From positions 186,001-250,000 of the forward strand of contig NZ_JAIVAT010000003.1 of assembly GCF_020172085.1 (NCBI RefSeq): a DNA stretch of 64,000 nt, read 5' to 3'. Made by a program: the position numbers and the translations under genes. The DNA comes from Rossellomorea aquimaris. Lineage in GTDB: Bacteria > Bacillota > Bacilli > Bacillales > Bacillaceae_B. The notes beneath the pieces were generated by a model. That model was not told the origin of the DNA. It did not search any database and saw nothing but the letters and a program-made list of their open reading frames with translations. Positions 24,936-33,890 of this stretch are shown here, in pieces; the stretch's first letter is position 1, and every line of letters begins with the position of its first letter.

Positions 24936-25634
24936 ATGAAAACGATGAAGTTGAATGGTGTACAGGGTCGTACAGAAATCAAACATGAATTATCAAAGAT
25001 GGATTGCTACCTGCTTCGTAACCGGTTGAAGCATGTGATGGAAGTAGATCCATACGCGAATAAGGATGGGAAGTACTTCATCCGCAGTGTCTACTTCGAT
25101 AATTTTGATCATAAAGTGCTGACGCAGAAAAAGGAAGGTCATTACGAGCGTAATAAATTTCGGGTTCGGATGTATGACTATCAGACAAGCCTTCTGAATC
25201 TGGAAAAGAAGAGTAAACGAAACAACTTGACGTACAAGCAGAAATGTCGGATTAGTATCGAGGAATTTGAACGAATGAGAGTTGGCGACATTACATGGAT
25301 GGAGGACGATGAACGTTCACTTGTCCGTGAATTGTATATTGAGATGAAAATGTATCAACTAAAGCCATTGACGGTGGTTGACTATGAGAGAGAAGTGTTT
25401 ATTTATCAATATGGAAACGTAAGGGTTACGTTTGACAGTGATATTAAAACCAGTTTCCAAAACAATGATGTGTTGAATGTTCATTTACCGATGATTGAAA
25501 CGAACCCTGATATCGTTATTCTGGAAGTGAAATATGATGGATTCTTACCTGATACCATCAAGAAGCTTCTTCAAATTGGCAACAGGCGAAAAGGGACGTA
25601 TTCAAAATACCAGATTAGCAGAATGTATGGTTAA
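24936..25634 (+). CDS. VTC-domain (polyphosphate-polymerase-like) protein
   Basis: 232 residues from ATG 24936 (GGAG 9 nt upstream). RTEIKHELSKMDCYLLRNRLKHVM and IRSVYFDN at the N-terminus, ERNKFRVRMY, LEKKSKRNNLTYKQK and ILEVKYDGFLPD match the VTC/CYTH tunnel fold with its Arg/Lys- and Glu-rich walls. This family includes the catalytic domain of the yeast vacuolar polyphosphate polymerase. Bacterial stand-alone members typically sit with DUF4956 and CotH genes, as here. Nucleotide- or polyphosphate-type chemistry is predicted, but the product in bacteria is not settled. It is soluble and first in a three-gene operon. Confidence 0.82.
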   Translation: MKTMKLNGVQGRTEIKHELSKMDCYLLRNRLKHVMEVDPYANKDGKYFIRSVYFDNFDHKVLTQKKEGHYERNKFRVRMYDYQTSLLNLEKKSKRNNLTYKQKCRISIEEFERMRVGDITWMEDDERSLVRELYIEMKMYQLKPLTVVDYEREVFIYQYGNVRVTFDSDIKTSFQNNDVLNVHLPMIETNPDIVILEVKYDGFLPDTIKKLLQIGNRRKGTYSKYQISRMYG

Positions 25635-25672
25635 TCCGTACCTTCTTTACTAGACGACTTGGAGGAATAGAA

Positions 25673-26356
25673 ATGGAAAGTATAAGCTTCAATGATATTT
25701 TTAAATCGAATATTTTAGAAAAAACAACCAGCTTTTCGATTGTGGATTCCATGATTGGATTAGCGGCAGCGTTTATTTTGGGGTTATTAATTTATACCGT
25801 TTATCGAAAGACGTTTTCCGGTGTGATCTATTCACACACATTTAATATTGCACTCATCATCATGACGATGGCAACGGCCCTCATCATAATGGGGATCTCT
25901 TCTAACGTATTATTATCACTTGGTATGGTTGGTGCGTTGTCAATCGTCCGTTTCAGGACCCCAATCAAGGATCCGATGGACATTGTTTACCTTTTCTGGG
26001 CCATCGTAGTCGGCATTCTATGCGGGGCAGGCTTTATTCCATTAGCGGTGCTGGGATCGATTCTAATCGGGTTGGTGCTGATTTTATTTGTGAACAAGAT
26101 CAAGATTGAAAATCCGTTTTTAGTAGTTGTTAAATACAATGAAGCGTCAGTGGAAGAATCGTTGGAGCATATCATCTCCCGCAATGCGAAAAAACATTCA
26201 ATCAAATCAAAGTCTGTCATGCCGGGGAATCATTATGAGGTGACCTATGAGGTACGTATAAAGGATACTGATATGGAATTCCTTACGAATCTTTCAACTA
26301 TGGACGGCGTACAATCAGCAGTTATGATCAGTTACGATGGCAATTTCACTGCTTAA
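25673..26356 (+). CDS. DUF4956 membrane protein
   Basis: 227 residues with four predicted helices in the first ~145 (MIGLAAAFILGLLIYTVY, IALIIMTMATALIIMGI, the conserved LGMVGALSIVRFRTPIKDP, and AVLGSILIGLVLILF). A soluble C-terminal alpha/beta domain of ~80 residues follows (YEVTYEVRIKDTDMEFLTNLSTMDGVQSAVMI, ACT-like in pattern). The GALSIVRFRTP loop is the DUF4956 hallmark. It stands between the VTC and CotH genes and probably forms the membrane part of that system. Biochemical role unknown. Confidence 0.85.
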   Translation: MESISFNDIFKSNILEKTTSFSIVDSMIGLAAAFILGLLIYTVYRKTFSGVIYSHTFNIALIIMTMATALIIMGISSNVLLSLGMVGALSIVRFRTPIKDPMDIVYLFWAIVVGILCGAGFIPLAVLGSILIGLVLILFVNKIKIENPFLVVVKYNEASVEESLEHIISRNAKKHSIKSKSVMPGNHYEVTYEVRIKDTDMEFLTNLSTMDGVQSAVMISYDGNFTA

Positions 26357-26375
26357 TCAAACAATGCGAAATGTC

Positions 26376-26399
26376 TGGCGGCAGGAAATCTTGCCGCCA
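26376..26399 (+). other. Intercistronic hairpin before the CotH gene
   Basis: A perfect 8-bp GC-rich stem (TGGCGGCA/TGCCGCCA) with an 8-nt loop and no T-run. It may be an RNA-processing or stability element that sets CotH levels apart from the upstream genes. Confidence 0.5.
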
Positions 26400-26447
26400 T
26401 TATTGTTCTGCCCTGCAGAGGAGAACGAATGAAATGGAGGGGTGACA

Positions 26448-28382
26448 ATGCCTATTAAAACGAAATGGATCATATCCATCATGATTGCCGCAATTCTATT
26501 TACGATAGGTGCGATCTATTCTGTTCAAGAACTGCAGCTTGAAAAAGATAGTGCCGTTTATTCTTATAATAAAAAGTTATTTAATGAGGAGGACGTGTCA
26601 ACGATTGAAATCAACATGGAAGATGAGCAGTGGGAGGATCTGTTGGCCAATCCGTTGGATGAGGAATATAAAGAGGCTTCCATCACGATTAATGGTGAAA
26701 AGGTTTCAAACGTAGCCGTACGAACAAAGGGGAATTCTTCTTTGACCTCCGTTGCGAGAGACGAATCGGAGCGTTATAGCTTAAAAATCGATTTCAATTA
26801 TTATGATTCCACTCAAAGCTTTTACGGTTTGAAGAAGCTGAACTTAAATAATAATTTTAGTGATTCGACTCAAATGAAGGAATTTGTCTCTTATGAATTA
26901 ATGGAGCAAATGGGCGTGGCGACGCCTGCTCATTCGTATATGAAGGTTATCGTAAACGGTGAATATTACGGGCTCATGCTTGGGGTGGAAGCGATTGACG
27001 AAACATTTATCGCTCAACATTATCAGACAACTCAAGGATACTTATACAAGCCGGACGGTACAGGAAGCGACCTTATATATACAAGTGATGATTTAGAGGA
27101 TTACGAAGGAATTGAAGTGAAAACGAATGAGGATAGTGTGGAGGACTCTGAGCTGATTTCCATGCTGAAAGCGATTAATGAAGAGGATGGGTATGAAGAG
27201 TACCTTAATACGGATCAGCTGCTTCGTTATTTTGCCATGAACACAGCACTTGTGAGTCTTGACAGCTATCAGGGACAGCTGAAGCATAACTATTATTTAT
27301 ATGAAGATGAAAATGGTGTGTTTTCAATTCTCCCTTGGGATTACAATATGGCATTCGGCGGATTCAATATGGGAGGCAATGGAGGTCCCCCCATGGATAT
27401 GAATGGCGCTAATCCGAATGAGTCCGGAGCTCAAGGGGATATCTCACCACAAGGGCAGGATGGTGCTCCACCTCAAGGGCAGGAGAATGTCCAAGATGAT
27501 CAGAATCAAGCACAAGAAAATGGTCTGGACAATCCTGCATCAATGCCGACGGTAGGCAAACAAGGCGGTGGGATGATGATGCCTTCAGGTGATTTACTGA
27601 GTGAAAATACGATAAATTTCAGTGTGTATGAGCCGGTTTCAGGCACTTCCTTATCCGAGCGTCCGTTACTAAACGTATTAGTAAGCGATGAAAAACTTCT
27701 TGCTCAGTATGAGACATATATGGAACAAATTGCAACAGAGGTTTTAACAGAAGAAAATGTCGCATCCATTACAACCAAGCTGGGTGCATTATTAGAACCG
27801 TATATTGAGAGTGATCCATCCAAGTTTTTCACAACAGAAGAGTTTTTAGAAGGAGTAAGTGGCGATAACAGCCTTCCTGAGTTTGCGAAACAACGAAGTG
27901 AATCCCTTTTGGCTCAACTATCAGGAGACCTGGTCGTTGAAGCAGACAATACAACTGGCATGCAAGGGGTGGAGGGGCAAGACCAGAATAGAGAACAACC
28001 TCAGAACGGTGCTCCCCCGCAAATGAACGGGGGAATGAGAGGTGGACTAGACATCAATTCCATGACAGATGAAGAATTTGCTCAATTTGTTGAAAGAATT
28101 CAAACAGCAAATTCTCCTTTTTCATTGCCGGAAGACTTCGACTCCATGACAATGGAAGAGCAGAAAACGTACCTTGCTGAAAATATGGGAGGTATGGGTG
28201 GACCACCAGGTGCTGGTGGTGATGGAAATGATCGAAGCTTCCCTATGAAGAACAATGAAGCGAAGGATTCTGTAAGTGAAGAACCGACTGGTGAATATAC
28301 GAAAGCAGATGTCTATATCCTTTTTGCCTTATTAGCTATTACAGCTGTTGCGATCACGATTTTTCGTCGCATCGGTCGCTGA
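26448..28382 (+). CDS. CotH-kinase family protein, membrane-anchored at both ends
   Basis: 644 residues from ATG 26448 (GGAGG 7 nt upstream). An N-terminal signal anchor (IISIMIAAILFTIGAIYSV) is followed by the CotH core (~35-470). The core contains VAVRTKGNSSL, GLKKLNLNNNFSD, YGLMLGVEAIDETFI and the metal-site region LPWDYNMAFGGF. Two Gly/Pro/Gln/Asn-rich, low-complexity inserts interrupt the fold (~308-375 and ~505-545), and a third Gly-rich stretch (~583-600) precedes a C-terminal helix (ADVYILFALLAITAVAITIF) and RRIGR. CotH proteins of spores are Mg-dependent protein kinases. This one faces the outside and is longer than spore CotH (~360 residues). The operon with VTC and DUF4956 argues for a cell-surface role rather than spore coat. 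Confidence 0.87.
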   Translation: MPIKTKWIISIMIAAILFTIGAIYSVQELQLEKDSAVYSYNKKLFNEEDVSTIEINMEDEQWEDLLANPLDEEYKEASITINGEKVSNVAVRTKGNSSLTSVARDESERYSLKIDFNYYDSTQSFYGLKKLNLNNNFSDSTQMKEFVSYELMEQMGVATPAHSYMKVIVNGEYYGLMLGVEAIDETFIAQHYQTTQGYLYKPDGTGSDLIYTSDDLEDYEGIEVKTNEDSVEDSELISMLKAINEEDGYEEYLNTDQLLRYFAMNTALVSLDSYQGQLKHNYYLYEDENGVFSILPWDYNMAFGGFNMGGNGGPPMDMNGANPNESGAQGDISPQGQDGAPPQGQENVQDDQNQAQENGLDNPASMPTVGKQGGGMMMPSGDLLSENTINFSVYEPVSGTSLSERPLLNVLVSDEKLLAQYETYMEQIATEVLTEENVASITTKLGALLEPYIESDPSKFFTTEEFLEGVSGDNSLPEFAKQRSESLLAQLSGDLVVEADNTTGMQGVEGQDQNREQPQNGAPPQMNGGMRGGLDINSMTDEEFAQFVERIQTANSPFSLPEDFDSMTMEEQKTYLAENMGGMGGPPGAGGDGNDRSFPMKNNEAKDSVSEEPTGEYTKADVYILFALLAITAVAITIFRRIGR

Positions 28383-28385
28383 ATG

Positions 28386-28419
28386 AAAGCCGAATTCTAT
28401 TGGAATTCGGCTTTTTTTA
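28386..28419 (+). terminator. Terminator of the VTC-DUF4956-CotH operon
   Basis: AAAGCCGAATTC / GGAATTCGGCTTT stem and a T-run. Confidence 0.85.
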
Positions 28420-28560
28420 GATTTTGAAAAAGATACTGAACTGTACATGGTTGAAAATAGCAAACAGGTTTGGGCTCTATAAAAATAATCCTTACTCTTA
28501 AATCACAAACCTTTTCACTAATCATAAACTAGTTAGTAGTGGTGGTTAAGGAGGGATAAC

Positions 28561-29520
28561 ATGAGAATGAATAGGAAGAAGCACTACCATCATAAAAAGC
28601 TATTTGCTTATGCAACGAACTTTGGGGATTGTACAATTTCAATGATCGATACCAAAAAAGATAAAGTTACAGATACGATTCCAGTAGGAGATCAACCAGA
28701 TGGAATTACGATTTCTCCCCTGGTTAGAAACGCATATGTGTCCAATACGAATAATAATTCTGTTTCAGTTATCGATCTTTCTAATCATAAGGTGGTCAAT
28801 GAAATACCTGTTGGTGAGGGGCCGGTTGGCATAGCTGCGACTCCTGATGGAAGAAAAGTGTATGTAGCGAATTTCGGTGGGACAACCGTCTCAATCATTG
28901 ATGTATGCAAGCAAACTGTGAAACATATAGAAGTAGGAGATAACCCATTTGATGTGGCATTCAGTCCAGATGGAAGAATGGCCTATGTTGCTGTAACCAT
29001 CAGTAACGTTGTTGCCGTAATCGATACAAAAAAAGAAAGAGTGATAGATCGGATTCCTATTACGAATGGAGAATTCCCTCGAGATCTTGCGGTAACTCCG
29101 AATGGAAAGAAGCTATACGTGGCCAATCGTGGGAGAGGTGAACCTAGTACAGTTTCTGTTATTGACCTAGAGGAAAATGTAGTAACGAATACAATCAATG
29201 TAGGGATTAGACCGAATGGTGTAGCGGTTACACCAGATGGAAAGAAGGTTTATATCACGAATATTAGTAGTGATAATGTAACAGTAGTGGATGCATGTGA
29301 TGATTCCATTATTGCGACGATTAATGTTGGAGATGGTCCAACGGATGTTTGTATTACTCCTGATGGGAAAAAGGCTTATGTCACTAACTTTAATGAGGGA
29401 ACAGTTTCAGTGATTTGTATTAGAACGAATAGGGTTATGACTACGATTACTACAGGGGAGCAAACAAGTGATTGTGCTATTTGTTATTCGTGTTTTCCTT
29501 TCTTAGGAAAACGTGAATGA
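28561..29520 (+). CDS. YVTN/YncE-type beta-propeller protein
   Basis: 319 residues made almost wholly of ~43-residue repeats, each with VxDTxxxxVxxTIxVGxxPxGxAxTPDGKKxYVxN. About seven blades give a closed propeller. No signal peptide or membrane helix is present (the start is Met-Arg-Met-Asn then basic/His-rich). It is predicted cytoplasmic or exported by another route, whereas many relatives are secreted. The C-terminus ends CAICYSCFPF with three Cys. Monocistronic, with AAGGAGG before the ATG. The ligand is unknown. Confidence 0.85.
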   Translation: MRMNRKKHYHHKKLFAYATNFGDCTISMIDTKKDKVTDTIPVGDQPDGITISPLVRNAYVSNTNNNSVSVIDLSNHKVVNEIPVGEGPVGIAATPDGRKVYVANFGGTTVSIIDVCKQTVKHIEVGDNPFDVAFSPDGRMAYVAVTISNVVAVIDTKKERVIDRIPITNGEFPRDLAVTPNGKKLYVANRGRGEPSTVSVIDLEENVVTNTINVGIRPNGVAVTPDGKKVYITNISSDNVTVVDACDDSIIATINVGDGPTDVCITPDGKKAYVTNFNEGTVSVICIRTNRVMTTITTGEQTSDCAICYSCFPFLGKRE

Positions 29521-29593
29521 CAGAAGGTAAAGTAGGGTGGTGTGATCTAAGTGGATTGCACTTTTTTTTATGTGGCGATTTAATTGAATAACA

Positions 29594-29622
29594 TTGCTGA
29601 AGTTCGAAATGTTTGAAATAAT
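29594..29622 (+). promoter_or_regulatory. Recurrent promoter module, copy 1
   Basis: TTGCTG, 17 nt, AATAAT, with TGA before the -10 and TTGG after it. The same layout occurs at 44961, 49783, 52045 and 56777. Here it precedes a ~250-nt leader before the ECF sigma gene. The region 29521-29875 holds no other gene. Confidence 0.5.
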
Positions 29623-29789
29623 TGGAAATGCATTATGTTAAAACTAATAACTAATTAAACAAGTAATGCACTAAACAGTTACCATAACCCTCATTATCAA
29701 GAAGTAGTCTTTGGGGATAAAGTGTCATTTGAAAAATAAGAATCGAATTATTTATAAATGCCAAAATGTGAGACCATTGCAATCGCGGC

Positions 29790-29818
29790 AGCCTTTCTTC
29801 AAGGCTTCATTTTTTTTT
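29790..29818 (+). terminator. Terminator-like hairpin in the sigma gene leader
   Basis: AGCCTT-N5-AAGGCT followed by TCAT and eight or more Ts. It lies between the promoter module at 29594 and the sigma gene, so it would end or attenuate any transcript from that promoter. Confidence 0.65.
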
Positions 29819-29875
29819 ACACTCCTATAAATCTTTTTTAATCTTTTCTCGTCTTACATATTGAGGTGATACAAC

Positions 29876-30442
29876 GTGTCTGAAGACCAGCAGCTTATTC
29901 AGGAAATTCTTCGTGGCAGTCAGGCGGCGATGGAGGTCCTAACGCGTAAATACTACAAAGATGTTTTTGCTTTTGTTTATCGGAAAATAGGAAATAGGGA
30001 TTTGGCTTATGATTTGACTCAGGAGATTTTTATCAAAGTCATTAGAAAACTCGGATCCTATTCAAACAGTGGAAGCTTTAAAAGCTGGATGTTTACGATT
30101 GCAGTGAATCATTGCCGAGACTACTGGAAAAGTGCGGAACATCAACGAACTCAAAAGCAGTCCGAGCTTACTGAATACCTGACAAATGAGAAAACGAATG
30201 TTTCTTACATATTCGCGCAAAAAGAAACAAGGGAGAGAGTGAAGGCAGCCATAAGCGAGCTACCAGATTATCAAGGGGATGCCATCATTCTGAAGTATTA
30301 TCATGATATGAAGATTCATGAGATTGCCTCGGTGACAGACGCCAGTGAATCTACTGTGAAGTCAAGACTGAGACAGGGACTCGGTAAACTTGCGAATCTT
30401 CTAGAGAGAGGTGAGGAATATGGACAACAGCAGAAAAAATGA
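29876..30442 (+). CDS. ECF-type RNA polymerase sigma factor
   Basis: 188 residues, GTG start, AGGTGAT upstream. Sigma region 2 (~20-90) has YKDVFAFVYRKIGNRDLAYDLTQEIFIKVIRKLGSY and KSWMFTIAVNHCRDYWK. Region 4 (~125-180) has ISELPDYQGDAIILKYYHDMKIHEIASVTDASESTVKSRLRQG. It overlaps the next gene, and four genes follow each other without gaps. That layout resembles the sigY-yxlCDEFG operon of B. subtilis. It probably responds to envelope stress. Confidence 0.9.
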   Translation: MSEDQQLIQEILRGSQAAMEVLTRKYYKDVFAFVYRKIGNRDLAYDLTQEIFIKVIRKLGSYSNSGSFKSWMFTIAVNHCRDYWKSAEHQRTQKQSELTEYLTNEKTNVSYIFAQKETRERVKAAISELPDYQGDAIILKYYHDMKIHEIASVTDASESTVKSRLRQGLGKLANLLERGEEYGQQQKK

Positions 30443-31226
30443 CACTCAGTTTGACCTTGAGTTAGAAGAGCTGGAAAAGGAGCTAGAGTTCAAACTGGAT
30501 GATTATGATGTCGAGTATCCAAGTGAGCTAGAGATGATGAGGACGATTGAAGCTATCAAACCTTTTGTCCCTGTTAAAGAAAACCGATGGAAGAGTTATA
30601 TGGAAAACATCGTGCCATTAATAAAGAATTCTTATCAAGAAATCTTTTATTTCAGTCCTTTATTTTGGATAGTAAACAGTTTGTTCCTATTTATTTGTAT
30701 ATATGCTGTATTTATTGCTGAACAAGATCCGTATGTGACTCTGATGCTCTTTGCCCCGTTGCCAACCATTACAGGCTTATTTGAAATCCTTAAAAGCAGA
30801 ATTACCGGTATGGCAGAACTCGAGCTCTCCTTCAAATTCAATTTGCAGGAAACAATCCTATCCAAAATGATGGTCATTGGAGTGTTCAATATTGGAATCA
30901 ATCTGGTGGCAATGGTTGTTCTATCTATTTTTGCTAGCGATGTATGGGCAGGGAAGATGCTGCTCTATTGGATGACTCCTTTTACCGTCATAACAGGAAT
31001 TTCCTTCTTGTTTGCCAATCGGGTGCGACATGTGCATGCTGTCACTGCCACACTAGTAGTTTGGCTGGGGGCCGGAGTATTTTTAAGCAGTGAAGAAGTT
31101 ATTGAAAAAGTTGAATCAGTTCCAGCTGCTGTCTATGTGCTGATGATTATAACAGGCATTATTCTTATCATCCTCCAAGCAAGCCGGTTTTATAAAAGGG
31201 GTACAGATTATGAATTTAACCATTGA
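30420..31226 (+). CDS. Membrane protein of the sigma/ABC operon, possible anti-sigma factor
   Basis: 268 residues from ATG 30420 (AGGTGA 5 nt upstream; GTG 30411 is an in-frame alternative). The first ~75 residues are highly charged and cytoplasmic (LELEELEKELEFKLDDYDVEYPSE). About six membrane helices follow, from FYFSPLFWIVNSLFLFICIYAVF to VYVLMIITGIILIILQ. An acidic soluble head on a membrane stem, placed directly behind an ECF sigma gene with a 23-nt overlap, suggests it holds the sigma factor. No zinc-finger (HxxxCxxC) motif is present. Confidence 0.7.
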   Translation: MDNSRKNDTQFDLELEELEKELEFKLDDYDVEYPSELEMMRTIEAIKPFVPVKENRWKSYMENIVPLIKNSYQEIFYFSPLFWIVNSLFLFICIYAVFIAEQDPYVTLMLFAPLPTITGLFEILKSRITGMAELELSFKFNLQETILSKMMVIGVFNIGINLVAMVVLSIFASDVWAGKMLLYWMTPFTVITGISFLFANRVRHVHAVTATLVVWLGAGVFLSSEEVIEKVESVPAAVYVLMIITGIILIILQASRFYKRGTDYEFNH

Positions 31227-32097
31227 TGGAGTATCGAAAGTCTTCAAAGAGAAAAAATCAGAAATAAAAGCATTGGATGAACTCAACCTGAAATTCACCA
31301 CTGGAGTCTATGGAATACTTGGTGCCAATGGATCCGGAAAGACGACCCTCATGCGGATCATTGCCAGCGTGATGAAGCCAACAGAGGGGACGATTTTCTT
31401 GAACGGCAGGGATATAGGCAGTATGGATCACGAATACCGTGACTTGATTGGCTATCTACCTCAGCATGTAGGACTGTATAAAAATTTCTCAGCTGAAAAG
31501 TTGTTACATTATATTGCTGCTTTGAAAGGCATCTCAAAAGTGGATGCAAAGGATAAGGTAGATGAAACACTTGAGTTAGTCGGGCTTTCTCAGGAGCGGA
31601 AAAAGAAAGTGGGAAAATTCTCTGGCGGCATGAAAAGAAGGATCGGTATTGCCCAGGCTTTATTGAACGATCCGAAAATCCTGATTGTGGATGAACCAAC
31701 AGCAGGTCTTGATCCGAGAGAACGCATCCGATTCCGGAATCTGTTATCGAAAATATCAGCAAACCGGATCGTTCTTCTATCCACCCATATTGTATCGGAC
31801 ATCGAATTTATAGCAAAAGAAGTATTGATACTAAAAGAAGGGAAGCTTATCCAAAAAGAAACACCGAACCACCTCTTATCAGGAATCGCACATAAAGTAT
31901 GGTCACTGACTGTTCAAGAAGAAGAGGTGGAAAAGGTTCAAGTTGGAAATAAAATCGGGAATATCACACGAATACAGGATGGATATCAACTGCGGATCAT
32001 AAGCGAGGAGAAACCTCATCCCAATGCAGTCAGAGAGAAACCAAACTTAGAGGATTTGTATTTGTACTACTTTGATGAAGAGGAGGGGAGAGGATGA
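31210..32097 (+). CDS. ABC transporter ATP-binding protein
   Basis: 295 residues. Walker A GANGSGKT (~38-45), Q-loop YLPQHVGLYKNFSA, signature KFSGGMKRRIGIAQ, Walker B ILIVDEPTAGLD, H-loop STHIVSD. The C-terminal ~75 residues are an extra domain seen in drug/bacteriocin exporters. It overlaps both neighbours and pairs with the permease at 32094. The YxlF-type role is inferred from operon structure. Confidence 0.92.
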   Translation: MNLTIDGVSKVFKEKKSEIKALDELNLKFTTGVYGILGANGSGKTTLMRIIASVMKPTEGTIFLNGRDIGSMDHEYRDLIGYLPQHVGLYKNFSAEKLLHYIAALKGISKVDAKDKVDETLELVGLSQERKKKVGKFSGGMKRRIGIAQALLNDPKILIVDEPTAGLDPRERIRFRNLLSKISANRIVLLSTHIVSDIEFIAKEVLILKEGKLIQKETPNHLLSGIAHKVWSLTVQEEEVEKVQVGNKIGNITRIQDGYQLRIISEEKPHPNAVREKPNLEDLYLYYFDEEEGRG

Positions 32098-33221
32098 GTT
32101 TGCTAAAGTTGGAGCTCTATAAGATCTTCAGTCAAAAAATGATTTATATTACCTTTTTGGTCCTCATCCTTCTGTCGTCAATGTACATATTAAACTTTGA
32201 GAAAATAGATGATCAGACAAAGCAATTTTATAAGGCATGGGAAGGAACACTAACTTCAGAAAAAATCCAGCAGGCTGAAGCTTTGAATGATCAATTAACT
32301 GCCAAATCAGAAGAAAAGATAGAGGAAATGAAAGCAAATGGCACAGAGGGGGCTTTCTTTTCAGAGAATGATGAAATCAAGTTGGACATCTATGAAAATA
32401 TTGCTTTTATCCAGAGAGTAGAAGAGAACTTCAATCAAAAGCTGCAGGAACTGGAAAGTTCAACAAAGTATAATGCCAATCTTGAAAAGAGGATGTTAGA
32501 AAGCGTGGACCTTTCCTATTTTTCTTCTTACAGAGGGCCGGCAGAAATCATTGACTACTCCGGAACCTTTGCATTTATCATTACCGGTGCGATGCTATTG
32601 ATCGGACTCTCTTCTACCTATACCAGAGAATACAGTTCAGGTGTCGACAATTATATACTGAGTTCAAGAAAGGGAAGAACGGTTTTATCTTGGGCGAAGC
32701 TAGTGGCTGCTTTGATCTATGCTCTATCTGTGGTAGCTGCATGGGAAAGTGTAAATGTCATAAGCAAGCTTTATATCTTGGGGAATTTGGGTTGGGAAAC
32801 ACCACTTCAATTTGTTATTAGATATGATGTTTCTCCTTATGGACTGAATATGCTGGAGTTTCACTTGATTCAACTAGGAATCCACCTTACAGCGGCATTG
32901 GGATTTGCGATTCTGATTCTCTTCATTTCGTCAATCAGTAAAAATTCACTGATTTCATTTTTTGTATCTGGCGCTTTATTTTCTCTGCCATTTATGGCAG
33001 TAGAAATGATGCCGATGAAAGGATGGGTTTTAGATATGGTCAAATTTTCTTATCTCTACATCATGAAAGTGGAATTCCTGTTCGCCCAATTCAAAACCAT
33101 CAACATATTTGGGTATCCGCTCTTATATCCTGTAGCGGCCGTTCTGTGGATGGTCGTACTTTCGGTCGTCATGGCCGCAGTTACATTCAAGGTGTTGAAA
33201 AATAAAGAGGTAAGCATTTAG
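32094..33221 (+). CDS. ABC-2-type transporter permease
   Basis: 375 residues. TM1 is at the N-terminus (MIYITFLVLILLSSMYIL). A ~130-residue extracytoplasmic, Glu/Lys-rich helical loop (~35-160) follows, then five further helices from FAFIITGAMLLIGLSS to AAVLWMVVLSVVMAAVTF. The conserved YTREYSSG lies after TM2. ATG overlaps the ATPase stop (ATGA). It completes the exporter of the sigma operon. Confidence 0.85.
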   Translation: MSLLKLELYKIFSQKMIYITFLVLILLSSMYILNFEKIDDQTKQFYKAWEGTLTSEKIQQAEALNDQLTAKSEEKIEEMKANGTEGAFFSENDEIKLDIYENIAFIQRVEENFNQKLQELESSTKYNANLEKRMLESVDLSYFSSYRGPAEIIDYSGTFAFIITGAMLLIGLSSTYTREYSSGVDNYILSSRKGRTVLSWAKLVAALIYALSVVAAWESVNVISKLYILGNLGWETPLQFVIRYDVSPYGLNMLEFHLIQLGIHLTAALGFAILILFISSISKNSLISFFVSGALFSLPFMAVEMMPMKGWVLDMVKFSYLYIMKVEFLFAQFKTINIFGYPLLYPVAAVLWMVVLSVVMAAVTFKVLKNKEVSI

Positions 33222-33235
33222 ATATATCGGAGGGA

Positions 33236-33262
33236 GGGACAGGTGAACTGTCCCTTATTTCA
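33236..33262 (+). terminator. Terminator of the sigma/ABC operon
   Basis: GGGACAG-gtgaa-CTGTCCC then TTATTTC. Confidence 0.7.
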
Positions 33263-33273
33263 TTTAACCCCAT

Positions 33274-33792
33274 TTATTGAACCGCTGCTTTTCGTAAATT
33301 TATAACGTTATTAGGATTAGTTGACCATCTTTGCATCAATTCCATCTGTTTCTCTTTCAAATCATCAAAAGGTTCTTCAACCACTTCAACCTCGCCAAAT
33401 TTCTTATCAAATACTTTTGCACCTTGGATTTTTTTATAACCGCCGAAACCCATATCATCGTTAAGTAACCAAACTACTCTTTTGATATTGGCAAATAAGA
33501 TACCACCAGTGCACATCGGACACGGTTCCAAAGAGGTATAAATCGTAAACTTTTCTCGATTAATTTTTGCATTAAATATTGCTTTTCCTGCATTTCGTAT
33601 TGCGTCAATTTCAGCGTGAGCTGTTGCATCTTGTTGGGTATGTACTCTATTACGACCTTTGGCAACTATATTATAGTTTTCATCTACTATAACTGCTCCG
33701 ATTGGATATGTATTCTCTTCCAATGCTTTTGCTGCTTGTTGCAGTGCTAAGTCTAAGAAGTATCTATTCTTTTCAATATTCAAGAGTCTCAT
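33274..33792 (-). CDS. Nucleoside deaminase (cytidine/guanine/TadA-like)
   Basis: 172 residues of the zinc deaminase superfamily. H59-A-E61 (HAEIDAIRNAG) and P90-C91-x2-C94 (LEPCPMCTGGILF) form the zinc/proton-shuttle site. Length and the C-terminal MQRWS... tail suggest a guanine- or nucleoside-type deaminase rather than essential TadA. Monocistronic, minus strand. The exact base is not predictable. Confidence 0.87.
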   Translation of the reverse strand: MRLLNIEKNRYFLDLALQQAAKALEENTYPIGAVIVDENYNIVAKGRNRVHTQQDATAHAEIDAIRNAGKAIFNAKINREKFTIYTSLEPCPMCTGGILFANIKRVVWLLNDDMGFGGYKKIQGAKVFDKKFGEVEVVEEPFDDLKEKQMELMQRWSTNPNNVINLRKAAVQ

Positions 33793-33890
33793 TCCTCTCC
33801 TGGGTCACCATTAAAATGGAAAAATTTGATAAACTTAGTTTATCATAGGTGATAAATTGAGAACAGGGAGCTATCAACAAAGGAAACGTT

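Noticed and set aside
28561..29520. Tandem DNA repeats suggesting an array
   Set aside because: They are protein-level beta-propeller repeats. The DNA repeats are too diverged and without constant spacers to be CRISPR.
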